Shown in pieces: positions 16,959 through 23,870 of a stretch of DNA of 31,938 nucleotides (the stretch's first letter is position 1; each line of letters opens with the position of its first letter). Source of the stretch: a virus; the IMG/VR virus record IMGVR_UViG_3300034521_000387, positions 1-31,938 of that record; one strand, 5' to 3'. Made by a program: the position numbers and the translations under genes. The notes under the pieces were generated by a model. It was not told the DNA's origin and ran no database searches. It saw nothing but the letters and a program-made list of their open reading frames with translations.

Positions 16959-17563
16959 TATGACAACCTCGCTGCTGTAAACTCATCTACCGGTGGTTGT
17001 GGCTCCTGCGATTCGTTCTGGCTATGTGAGCCAGCACTCAGGATCACACGGTTGTACATCGTCAGTGCGTTGTTACCGAGATCTGCGCTACCGGTCAGCG
17101 CCATGTTGATGGCTGCAGCAAGACGCCAGGAAAGCGCCTCCATGAAAATGGCGTCATACATATTTACGTCAGTAACCCGCGCCACGTACTTCAACCACGC
17201 TTTCGGCTGATCGGTGTAAATGAGCTTACCTGTCAGGTCCTCATTGGAACCGACAACATACTCAATGCGCTGCGCAGCGGTGGGGTTGCGTATACCAGAC
17301 GGCATGATCTCGGTTATGCGAACACAATCAGATGGGTACTGGTAAGCGTATTGCCAGTCTGGAGGTGGATTATTGGTATCAGCCAGCGCCACGCGCTTGG
17401 TAGCAAAGTTCCAGTCAAAGTCAGCCAGTGCTGCATCACGGCAAGCATCGAAATGCAGCGAGCACTGCCCCGCCTCCTTACTGGCTTCATTCAGGCTGTT
17501 AATGCTGCGGCTGTTGCCGATATTGCTCAGCGCGCGGTTGCAAATCTCGATAACGGAGGCCAT
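16958..17563 (-). CDS. Head-tail adaptor (tubular protein A analogue)
   Basis: This 201-residue protein has the start MASVIEICNRALSNIGNSRSINSLNEASKEAGQC, a pattern I associate with podovirus tail-tube protein A/adaptors (helical N-terminus with ICNRALSNIG, then DFDWNFATKRVALA). It probably forms a ring between the portal and the hub. It overlaps the staple gene upstream and the hub gene downstream by TAATG, so stoichiometric production by translational coupling is likely. The C-terminal 25 residues are polar and probably flexible. Confidence 0.8.
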   Translation of the reverse strand: MASVIEICNRALSNIGNSRSINSLNEASKEAGQCSLHFDACRDAALADFDWNFATKRVALADTNNPPPDWQYAYQYPSDCVRITEIMPSGIRNPTAAQRIEYVVGSNEDLTGKLIYTDQPKAWLKYVARVTDVNMYDAIFMEALSWRLAAAINMALTGSADLGNNALTMYNRVILSAGSHSQNESQEPQPPVDEFTAARLS

Positions 17564-17886
17564 TAATCATCCTCCCCGCCGTAGAGAGTTTGCGCTGCTG
17601 ATTTAGGTTGCTCACCGGATACTGGGCTGAGTGCCATATCAGTGATCTGGAGACTGGCGTTATGCTGCATTCCATCTTCAGTTTCGCGGGTAGACGTTGA
17701 GCGAATAGTTGCCTTTGCGGTGATCATTACTTCAGTGCCAGCGGATTGAGGCGTTGCCTTGAGCTTGGAGAGCGTCTCGTTGTTTAACTCAATGCAAAGG
17801 CCCCACGGATAATCATCACGAGTCTGGGTTTTGCCATCCTCATCCTGATAGGTGTCGGTGCCGGTTTTGAGGTTTACCAGATCCAT
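17563..17886 (-). CDS. Capsid staple/decoration protein (epsilon15 gp10-like)
   Basis: This is a 107-residue protein. In epsilon15, gp10 (111 residues, recalled) is a beta-rich staple that clamps neighbouring gp7 capsid subunits. This product has similar length, a beta-type composition and the same position, a few genes after the capsid gene. The ATG at 17886 (MDLVNLKTGTDTY) is chosen because AGGAG lies 7 nt upstream; an in-frame TTG 15 bp earlier would include the Shine-Dalgarno itself. A GC-rich hairpin lies just upstream. The identity is inferred from size, order and composition. Confidence 0.68.
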   Translation of the reverse strand: MDLVNLKTGTDTYQDEDGKTQTRDDYPWGLCIELNNETLSKLKATPQSAGTEVMITAKATIRSTSTRETEDGMQHNASLQITDMALSPVSGEQPKSAAQTLYGGEDD

Positions 17887-17899
17887 AACGGACTCCTGC

Positions 17900-17920
17900 A
17901 AGAAGGGGGCCGAAGCCCCC
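17900..17920 (-). terminator. UUCG hairpin, possible attenuator
   Basis: GGGGGC-TTCG-GCCCCC on the minus strand is a very stable stem followed only by TTCTT, so it is an imperfect terminator. It lies between the head genes and the staple/tail genes. It could reduce transcription into the tail genes or protect the upstream mRNA end. Confidence 0.5.
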
Positions 17921-17937
17921 TGTTTGATTAGCGAGGC

Positions 17938-18519
17938 TTAGACGCCCAGTTCTGCACGCTTTTCGGCGATCTCTTTTGCCAGCGTTTCAGCCGTTTTATT
18001 ACCCGGCTTCTTGCCTAGCAAATCCTCATACTTCTGCCGAAGCAGAGTAAGGTCTTCGCTTACCGCACCTGTGCCATCAGATTTCAATTCTTCCACTACC
18101 GGCTGAACAGCAACGGAAACTGGAGCATTGACAACTGAAACCGCTGATTTGCCTTTACGCTTTTCGGCGATCTCTTTTGCCAGCGTTTCAGCCGTTTTAT
18201 TACCCGGCTTCTTGCCTAGCAAATCCTCATACTTCTGCCGAAGCAGAGTAAGGTCTTCGCTTACCGCACCTGTGCCATCAGATTTCAATTCTTCCACTAC
18301 CGGCTGAACAGCAACGGAAACTGGAGCATTGACAACTGAAACCGCTGATTTGCCTTTACGCTTTTCGGCGATCTCTTTTGCCAATTTCGCCGCATCGTTC
18401 AATGGTTCCAGCGCCGTTCCTGGTTCACCGTCATACTCAACTTCAGAACCTTCAGGCCAGAGGTTGTTATGAATGTGAGATAAGCGCAGGACGCGGTATC
18501 TTGCTTTTTCACCTGACAT
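17938..18519 (-). CDS. Head-module protein with a duplicated HeH/SAP-like segment
   Basis: This 193-residue protein has an N-terminal segment of about 45 residues (RYRVLRLSHIHNNLWPEGSEVEYDGE) of the small beta type found in phage head-completion genes. It is followed by two identical tandem 67-residue units. Each unit holds an acidic Ala/Val linker and then LLRQKYEDLLGKKPGNKTAETLAKEIAEKR, which looks like a helix-extension-helix (HeH/SAP-like) motif. The second ends the protein (AELGV). The 201-bp DNA repeat is perfect, so the duplication is recent. A single-unit ancestor would have about 126 residues. AGGGG precedes the start. It lies between the cement and staple genes, suggesting a capsid-associated or DNA-contacting role, which is not proven. 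Confidence 0.7.
   Translation of the reverse strand: MSGEKARYRVLRLSHIHNNLWPEGSEVEYDGEPGTALEPLNDAAKLAKEIAEKRKGKSAVSVVNAPVSVAVQPVVEELKSDGTGAVSEDLTLLRQKYEDLLGKKPGNKTAETLAKEIAEKRKGKSAVSVVNAPVSVAVQPVVEELKSDGTGAVSEDLTLLRQKYEDLLGKKPGNKTAETLAKEIAEKRAELGV
17956..18383. repeat. Perfect 201-bp tandem duplication plus 26-bp partial third copy
   Basis: Copy 1 is 17956-18156 and copy 2 is 18157-18357, identical by reading. 18358-18383 repeats the first 26 bp again before diverging. The 26-bp segment (encoding AKEIAEKR) therefore borders every unit, so unequal recombination or slippage between its copies in a single-unit ancestor explains the expansion. The unit keeps the reading frame (201 = 67 codons). 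Confidence 0.93.
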
Positions 18520-18529
18520 CGCTATCCCC

Positions 18530-18970
18530 TTAGCCAGTCACTTTTGAACGAGTCGGGTAGTACGGGCTGTTGTTATCAACATCCAGGTTAATTCCCGAGG
18601 TAAACGCGCCAGCCGTCAACGGACCGGTACCAACTGAATAGTTCACGCGCAGATAGCGCTGAACACCTGCCGGAACCTTTGCAGAGAACAGGCGCTTGCC
18701 AGCAGTCAGCGCAGCCAGTGCCAAAGCACCGCTGTCATAGATAGTTGTCCAGGTGGAGTTGTCAGGGCTGGTCTGTAGCTGAACGTTCAGGGTCGCAGCA
18801 CCAGCAGCAGTAGCAGTGGTATCAACGGTTGCCCAGAACTCCAGCGGATAACCAACGCCGATATCGCGGCGGGTGCCGTCGATAGGACCAAGGTCAATCA
18901 CATCCGTAGAAGCAGCAGAAACTGTAACCGCCTGCTTCTCGGAGAACATCAACAGTTTGTCGAGGATCAT
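18530..18970 (-). CDS. Bbp16-like capsid cement protein
   Basis: This 146-residue, beta-rich protein begins MILDKLLMFSEKQAVTVSAASTDVIDLGP, the pattern I recall for the Bbp16 family of capsid cement proteins (from Bordetella phage BPP-1). It continues with NVQLQTSPDNSTWTTIYDSG and ...RYLRVNYSVGTGPLTAGAFTSGI. Such proteins trimerise on the capsid surface to stabilise it. It is the gene immediately after the major capsid gene. GGAGA precedes the ATG. Both the family and the location support the call. Confidence 0.8.
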   Translation of the reverse strand: MILDKLLMFSEKQAVTVSAASTDVIDLGPIDGTRRDIGVGYPLEFWATVDTTATAAGAATLNVQLQTSPDNSTWTTIYDSGALALAALTAGKRLFSAKVPAGVQRYLRVNYSVGTGPLTAGAFTSGINLDVDNNSPYYPTRSKVTG

Positions 18971-19021
18971 TTTCTTTCTCCATTCATGGGCCGGTTAAGG
19001 CCCATTAGTTAATGACAGGCG

Positions 19022-20008
19022 TTAAACAACGCGCGCTTCTGTTTCCAGAATCGCATCGGTTTCACGGATTGGGATGCCACGGAAAGTGGTCCACCATTCG
19101 CCTTCAGTCTCTTTGACGGACAGAGCAAGAGAGGCTTTATCCAGAGATTGCAGGTCGAGTGCCTGGGCAACGGTACGGTTCATGTAGAAAGCCGCGCGGC
19201 CCATCTTCAGGTTAGGAACGCGGTGCAGCGCTTTAACCATCTGGGTAACGATGTTTGCAGCAGAAGCTGGAACAGACAGATCGCTCACATCGATATTGGC
19301 GATGCGAACAACGTAGCGCCAGTCACGCAGTGTCAGGCCGTTATCCCACTTGTAGTGAGTTCGGTAACCCTGATATTGACCACCAGCAGAATCACGCAGA
19401 GTCTGCTCACCGAGATCTTGCATCTGCAGACCGGCTTTCTGGCCTTTAGGGAAAATACCGTGAACAGTGTTTTCACCCCACACAACCAGCCAGATAGAAG
19501 TGTTATCAGTACCGGTGCCGCCAGCGTCGATAATGTTCTGACCGTTACCTGCTGATTTACTGGAATAACGGGATGCCAGCCCCATAAACTGCTGCGGGTT
19601 AACGCTGGTATCACCATAGAACAGGGTCTGAGCCATCTTCTGGTTCATTGCCTCAAGGAATGCCCGGTCTTCAGACAGACGGAATTCAGAGGTGTTACCA
19701 TTCAGATCTGCCAGAGACTTATCGATTTCAGCATAGGTTTCCAGCATACCCATGGTGTCAGTCACCTGAGCTGTGGTGCTTTTGCTGTTCGGTACGCCAT
19801 AGTTCAGGAGACGCCATGTCGCATCAGGAAGGCCAGTGCGTACAGTGGTTTTGTGACCGGTTGGAGAGTTACTCTCCATGATCATCATGTCCAGGAGAAT
19901 TGGGTTGGTCTGGGAAAGCAGTTCGATAATTTTATCGACTTTCCCGTTTGGGTCGATGCGCTTACCCCAGTCTGCCAGCGTCAGCGCAGTTAAGCCTTTA
20001 ACAGCCAT
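19022..20008 (-). CDS. Major capsid protein, epsilon15 gp7-like
   Basis: This 328-residue protein (epsilon15 gp7 is 335 residues as recalled) forms the icosahedral shell with an HK97-type fold. It starts MAVKGLTALTLADWGKRIDP and has the conserved core TGHKTTVRTGLPDATWRLLNYGVP (about 50-73), the block FYGDTSVNPQQFMGLASRY, and a C-terminal stretch ending FRGIPIRETDAILETEARVV. There is no visible N-terminal scaffold fusion. The separate acidic gene just upstream probably supplies scaffolding. The Shine-Dalgarno AGAGGAAA lies 6 nt from the ATG. A 52-bp gap without a hairpin separates it from the cement gene. Confidence 0.9.
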   Translation of the reverse strand: MAVKGLTALTLADWGKRIDPNGKVDKIIELLSQTNPILLDMMIMESNSPTGHKTTVRTGLPDATWRLLNYGVPNSKSTTAQVTDTMGMLETYAEIDKSLADLNGNTSEFRLSEDRAFLEAMNQKMAQTLFYGDTSVNPQQFMGLASRYSSKSAGNGQNIIDAGGTGTDNTSIWLVVWGENTVHGIFPKGQKAGLQMQDLGEQTLRDSAGGQYQGYRTHYKWDNGLTLRDWRYVVRIANIDVSDLSVPASAANIVTQMVKALHRVPNLKMGRAAFYMNRTVAQALDLQSLDKASLALSVKETEGEWWTTFRGIPIRETDAILETEARVV

Positions 20009-20022
20009 GGTTATTTCCTCTC

Positions 20023-20745
20023 TTATTTGCCATAGAGCACTTCGGCAGCACTACGCTGACCGCTTTCTTTCCCGGTTACCATGCCGTCTTCCGACATGGC
20101 TTTACCGATTTTCACGAACGCCTTGACCAGTTCAGGGTGATTACCCAGGCCAGTGCCTTCCAGATATTCTTTCAGTTCAGGCGTACCGAACTGAGCAAGA
20201 GCACGCTGTGCAGCACTCAGGTTACCGGTGAGCTTATCTCCGCCGATCTCCTTGTCTGCCTTAACGTCAGCAGCCCACTGCTCGGTGGTTTTCTGCCAGG
20301 CTTCAACCTGCTGCTGCTGGACCATTGGCATGATCTTGGTGCCGTACAGGTCGACCATCTTCTGTGCCTGCTCATTGGTCAGGTTAAGTTCACGGGCGAT
20401 AGGCTCGAACTGCTCCAGGGCAGCGGCATCAAGCTCTTGGCCTTCAGCTGGTTTGAACTCGTATTTCTCCGGCGCGCCTTCCTGCTTCTGGTCTTTTTCA
20501 GCCTTTTCTGCTTTGGCTTTATCAGCAGCAAGTTCTTCCTCAGTTTTCTGAGTTTCTGAACCTTTGTCAGAATCAGTACCCGTCGCGTTATCCTGCGTCT
20601 GGGTTTGCTCCTGAGTTTGTTGCTGCATTTCGCCAGCGCCTTGAGTTGTTTCAGTGGCACCAGTTGAAGCTGTATCTGCCTGACCACCTTCAGTGGATTG
20701 CTCATTGCAAAGACGGCGATGCAGCAAACGTTCAAATAAATTCAT
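20023..20745 (-). CDS. Capsid scaffolding protein candidate
   Basis: This 240-residue, highly acidic protein has a low-complexity N-terminal third made of Gln, Thr, Glu, Lys and Ala (QQQTQEQTQTQD, then KTEEELAADKAKAEKAEKD), a helical middle (about 110-170) and a C-terminal helix ending in a basic stretch (GQRSAAEVLYGK). Acidic, helical proteins located immediately before the major capsid gene are normally internal scaffolds that guide procapsid assembly and are lost later. GGAGTAACC precedes the ATG. The C-terminal basic segment would contact the capsid, as in other scaffolds. The family is not certain. Confidence 0.75.
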   Translation of the reverse strand: MNLFERLLHRRLCNEQSTEGGQADTASTGATETTQGAGEMQQQTQEQTQTQDNATGTDSDKGSETQKTEEELAADKAKAEKAEKDQKQEGAPEKYEFKPAEGQELDAAALEQFEPIARELNLTNEQAQKMVDLYGTKIMPMVQQQQVEAWQKTTEQWAADVKADKEIGGDKLTGNLSAAQRALAQFGTPELKEYLEGTGLGNHPELVKAFVKIGKAMSEDGMVTGKESGQRSAAEVLYGK

Positions 20746-20747
20746 GG

Positions 20748-21044
20748 TTACTCCTGTTCACTGGCCTCTGCGGCCATCTTCAGATACTGATCGGGGCAGT
20801 GCGCCATGACGCGCTGAAACAGAACCAGAGCCAGGTTGCGCTGCCCTTCGTTGAATGCTGTGATGTGCGGATCTACGTTGAAGCATGCGCCGAACACCTG
20901 ACCTTTCTCCAGCAGTGACCAGATCACGCGACGGCCCTGCTCGCTTCCCATAACGAACTGGATGTCGTCGATATCGCGCTGCGCCAGAAGTTGCTGTTTA
21001 GCGTCAAGCGCTGCTTTACGGCCTTCGTCGTCGATATCCATCAT
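20748..21044 (-). CDS. Bbp19-like small head protein
   Basis: This 98-residue protein is largely helical and matches the pattern of the Bbp19 family (BPP-1/epsilon15-like phages): a helical start with AKQQLLAQRD, then ...FVMGSEQGRRVIWSLLEKGQVFGACFNVD. The ATG overlaps the portal stop codon (ATGA). It lies between the portal and scaffold genes, as in related phages. The function is unknown; a role in head assembly is inferred from position. Confidence 0.72.
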   Translation of the reverse strand: MMDIDDEGRKAALDAKQQLLAQRDIDDIQFVMGSEQGRRVIWSLLEKGQVFGACFNVDPHITAFNEGQRNLALVLFQRVMAHCPDQYLKMAAEASEQE

Positions 21045-22711
21045 TGCTGCGGTGCTCCTGCTGCATTAGCGATAGCGGTTAATGCGCTAGGGTCAGTGGT
21101 CTGCGTTTCGCTGAGAGTCTTGGCTCCCTGCGCTGCGGCCTGCCCCATTGCCATTGCCTGTGCGGCTTGTTCCTGTTTGGCGCGTTCTTCTCGAATGCCC
21201 TGTACCTGCTCCTGCGGAACGATGACAGTTGGCGATACGCCTGACATTTCGGAGAACGCGTCGATAGCCTCATCAACATCGAGCTTGTCGAGTGCTTCAG
21301 GTTTGAACTGTGCCAGTTGACCGATGAAGCCAACGGTCTGCGACAGGCTGGTAAGGCCGATAGATTTCTGTGCCTGAGCCATCACGGAAATGTATTCGAT
21401 GCGCAACGGCATACCCTGCATAACGTCAGGCGGTGGTGGCAGCATGTTCTTGCGCGCCATGATGGAGAAAACGCGGTCAATAAGCGGGTTTAGCGCTTCG
21501 TCGTTCAGGCGCTCGAGCACCGGGCCCAACATCAGCAGTTTCTCTTCCTTCATTTCGATCACAGCTTCCACCGGCATTGAGCGGGTGTTGATGTTTTGCA
21601 GCATCATGAAGAGGTCGACGAAGTAGGCGCTGTTGATGGTCTGGCGGGTATCCTGAATGTCAGCGAGCAGATCTGCAGTATTCGGGTTTACCAGGTATGC
21701 AGGTTTGAAACCGTCCTGACCGGTCATTACGTCGAGATACGTCACATCACCAGGCAGCAGGGAAACACGCTTTGTTTTTAGCGATGTAGGAGCAACCATC
21801 GGCGGGTTAGTGGCCTTGTCGATCAGCTGAGCTTTACGCTTCTGCTCAACCTGAAGCGCTTTAACCTGACCGAGTGCCAGCATGCCAGGGCAAGATGAGG
21901 CGTAAACATCCTCTCCATTCACTTCCCAGCGCGGCGCGAGGATCGGGAATTCATCGAAGCCGGATTCACGCAGCAGCTTGTCAGCATCGCCGCCAGTCTC
22001 AAAATAGACAGAGCGGAATGGCTTGTTCTTGCTGTCCATCTTCCCAGTGTCGCGGTTAACGTTTGGCGTAATGCAGTGGTTAACCTCGATCCACGTTTCG
22101 TACGTGCCGTTCTCAAACATGCTTTTAACGGACGTGCTGACGTTATCCAGACCGAATTCCAGCACAAGCTGACGAACAGTCATGGAGAACTGACGGAAGG
22201 AAGTGTCGACGCTGCCACGCGGGCTGTTAGCCAGGTAGTAGCTGCCAATCGGGAATGGCATTGTGCGGATCACGTCCTGGTCATCTTCGAGCACAGCCAT
22301 TGCAGCGGTACCGAAAGTACCAAGGCTGGCGTACATGACAGGCAGTGACTGATACAGGTTCGATTTGTTGAAAACTTCGTTCATGCGGCGCTGCACAACT
22401 TCAAGCCAGACTTTCACCGGACCGTAATCCATCATGTCAGGGTCTGGCGTTGCCAGTTTGAACCATGGACGGGCCGGACTGGTGATACCAGACATCATGC
22501 CGCTGGACAAAATGCGCTGAGCCATTGAGCCAGTAGGATCAACAATCTTGGTGTTTCGACGATCATCACGGTTTACATCAGACGTCAGAAAGCGAGAACC
22601 GCGCGGATTGATGAAATCACTCAGGTCGCGCCAGTGCGACTCGAACGATGTGCGCTCATTCTTCAGCTGTGCAAGCTGCTTCAGCAGACGCTCTTTTTCG
22701 GTTTCCGCCAT
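21041..22711 (-). CDS. Portal protein (head-tail connector)
   Basis: This 556-residue protein forms the twelve-subunit ring at one vertex through which DNA is packaged and ejected. The N-terminus (KERLLKQLAQLKNERTSFESHWRDLSDFINPRGSRFL) is the typical start of podovirus head-tail connectors, with the conserved W/F...PRGSRF block. The centre includes GMMSGITSPARPWFKL and the clip/stem region. The Ala/Gln-rich C-terminus (about 510-556, REERAKQEQAAQAMAMGQAAAQGA) would form the barrel helices. Length equals the recalled epsilon15 portal (about 556). It is preceded by the small gene at 22726 and followed by the Bbp19-like gene with an ATGA overlap. Confidence 0.92.
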   Translation of the reverse strand: MAETEKERLLKQLAQLKNERTSFESHWRDLSDFINPRGSRFLTSDVNRDDRRNTKIVDPTGSMAQRILSSGMMSGITSPARPWFKLATPDPDMMDYGPVKVWLEVVQRRMNEVFNKSNLYQSLPVMYASLGTFGTAAMAVLEDDQDVIRTMPFPIGSYYLANSPRGSVDTSFRQFSMTVRQLVLEFGLDNVSTSVKSMFENGTYETWIEVNHCITPNVNRDTGKMDSKNKPFRSVYFETGGDADKLLRESGFDEFPILAPRWEVNGEDVYASSCPGMLALGQVKALQVEQKRKAQLIDKATNPPMVAPTSLKTKRVSLLPGDVTYLDVMTGQDGFKPAYLVNPNTADLLADIQDTRQTINSAYFVDLFMMLQNINTRSMPVEAVIEMKEEKLLMLGPVLERLNDEALNPLIDRVFSIMARKNMLPPPPDVMQGMPLRIEYISVMAQAQKSIGLTSLSQTVGFIGQLAQFKPEALDKLDVDEAIDAFSEMSGVSPTVIVPQEQVQGIREERAKQEQAAQAMAMGQAAAQGAKTLSETQTTDPSALTAIANAAGAPQQ

Positions 22712-22725
22712 CTCTGCCTACTCCG

Positions 22726-22932
22726 TTACTGACCGAGCAGCGTTTTACCGCTGGTGTTTGCGGTTGAGGTGTCGCCCTGCGCACCAGTCAGCAGAGTGGA
22801 ACTGCGGCCAGCTGCTGCACGGCGGCGGCGCTCTTCGTCGTCACGAGAACTGACAACTGCTGCATCCTGCTCCTGTGGCGCGGCCTGTACTTCTGGTGCT
22901 GCTGGCACTGATGGCTTGCTGCCGATACACAT
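22726..22932 (-). CDS. Small conserved podovirus protein upstream of portal
   Basis: This 68-residue protein starts MCIGSKPSVPAAPEV and continues with a Pro/Ala/Gln-rich stretch, a basic helical patch (SRDDEERRRRAAAGRSSTLLTG) and a TLLGQ ending. Small proteins with the ATLLTGA.../KTLLGQ pattern directly before the portal gene are common in podoviruses as I recall, with no established role. GGAG lies 10 nt before the ATG. It is the first gene of the head operon; its leader carries the palindrome pair at 22960-22984. Confidence 0.7.
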   Translation of the reverse strand: MCIGSKPSVPAAPEVQAAPQEQDAAVVSSRDDEERRRRAAAGRSSTLLTGAQGDTSTANTSGKTLLGQ

Positions 22933-22959
22933 AGCAATAGCTCCGTACGCAATTAAATT

Positions 22960-22984
22960 ATTACCAATTTAACCACATATGATT
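22960..22984. promoter_or_regulatory. ATTACC half-site plus AACC-N6-GATT palindrome before head operon
   Basis: ATTACC (22960-22965) and AACC-ACATAT-GATT (22971-22984) lie 28-52 bp upstream of the first head gene. The pair parallels 5843-5868. On the minus strand the half-site reads GGTAATAAT, which could overlap a -10 element of the leftward head-operon promoter. Confidence 0.42.
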
Positions 22985-23000
22985 TATTTAGCGTAGGCTA

Positions 23001-23038
23001 TTGACACTTATAACATCAGATATTACCTTTTAGGTAAT
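23001..23038 (+). promoter_or_regulatory. Candidate rightward promoter overlapped by operator palindrome
   Basis: A consensus -35 TTGACA (23001-23006) is followed by weak -10 candidates at 23021-23029, within or beside the perfect palindrome ATTACC-TTTTA-GGTAAT (23022-23038). A regulator bound there would occlude the promoter or replace -10 contacts. Transcription from here would run into the structured region that begins a few bases downstream. The -35 and palindrome are certain; their function is inferred. Confidence 0.55.
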
Positions 23039-23040
23039 TG

Positions 23041-23859
23041 ATGTTGATGTAACTCAGTGGTTGTACGGCATATGGCACATGTGCCGCAGCGGTCCGGATG
23101 GGTTCCCTTGATGCTACTTCCCCAGCCGGGTAGCCGGAATGTGCAAGCCAGTGTTAGGTAAGCACGGACAGGCGACTCACCATCGTGGCTATACGGTGTG
23201 ACACCTCGGAAGAGACGAGGATGTCAGCCATTCACGTTAAGCATCTAACCGGGTGCTTAGCGGGACTGGAAGAGTTACCACTTGGAGACGGTCCTTTTAA
23301 ATGTCCTGGACAGTGGCGCTGACGACGGAGCGATAACCGAAGGTTGCATGCCCAACTGAAGGCATTGACTACCAGGAAAGATTGGGAGCCTGAAAGAATC
23401 AAGAGGCAGCTCTTTCAGGGTGATCCTGCCTAGTTGGTGAAAAGTCGTTATGCGGCTTCATTCCAGCCACGCTGGCTGTAAGGTCAGCACAAAACAGGTA
23501 AGAGCATTGCGACAATGCCAGCATTACGACCTTGAAATCGTAATCGCTTCAGTGCTCTTTCCGTTGTGGTGAATAAGGCATTGGTCAAGCGACTACCCAC
23601 CGCTTGATTCTGAAAAAGCATCTGCGCAGAGTTGCTATGCCGAATAGACTGCGTACCACAACCCAATCACGCCTTAGGACCGTGATGAAGCGCCCATAAG
23701 AACGATGCTGTGTAGCTATTGGCGGTGGCAGTTTCCCTTGATGCTGACCACCGTCACTTTTACACCAGAACGCCATTGCGATGACGTTGCGCTGTAAACC
23801 CGTAAAGCCATGGAAGGCACCCTTGCTTCCAGTTCGCCCACTTCGGTGGGCATTTTTTT
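23041..23859 (+). ncRNA. Large structured phage non-coding RNA candidate (about 820 nt)
   Basis: No reading frame longer than about 60 codons is present, yet the region is packed with nested long complements: CCTCG/CGAGG extended by TGACA/TGTCA (23199-23226); a 9-bp stem at 23235-23262 with a T-G pair that works only in the plus-strand RNA; CCTGAAAGA/TCTTTCAGG (23389-23419) enclosed by CCAACT..AGGCA/TGCCT-AGTTGG (23352-23437); CAGCCA/TGGCTG (23464-23478); AAGAGCA/TGCTCTT (23500-23559) enclosing ATTACGA/TCGTAAT; GTTGTGGT/ACCACAAC (23563-23662) enclosing GGCAT/ATGCC and TCAAGCG/CGCTTGA as a multi-branch junction; ATCACG/CGTGAT; CGGTGG/CCACCG; TGGAAG/CTTCCA. A rho-independent terminator gives the 3' end and sets the strand. 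In size and setting it resembles GOLLD/ROOL-type giant phage RNAs, but I cannot assign it to a known family. Confidence 0.75.
23836..23859 (+). terminator. Strong intrinsic terminator at end of structured RNA
   Basis: GCCCAC-TTCG-GTGGGC followed by A and seven T. There is no T run on the minus strand after the stem, so it acts rightward. It ends only 11 nt before the next ATG. Confidence 0.92.
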
Positions 23860-23870
23860 AAGGTGAGATT

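Noticed and set aside
23041-23859. Group I or group II intron
   Set aside because: I see no domain V-like hairpin, no conserved group I core elements, no intron ORF and no split gene on the plus strand. The flanks are intergenic and the 3' end is a terminator. A covariance search would settle it.
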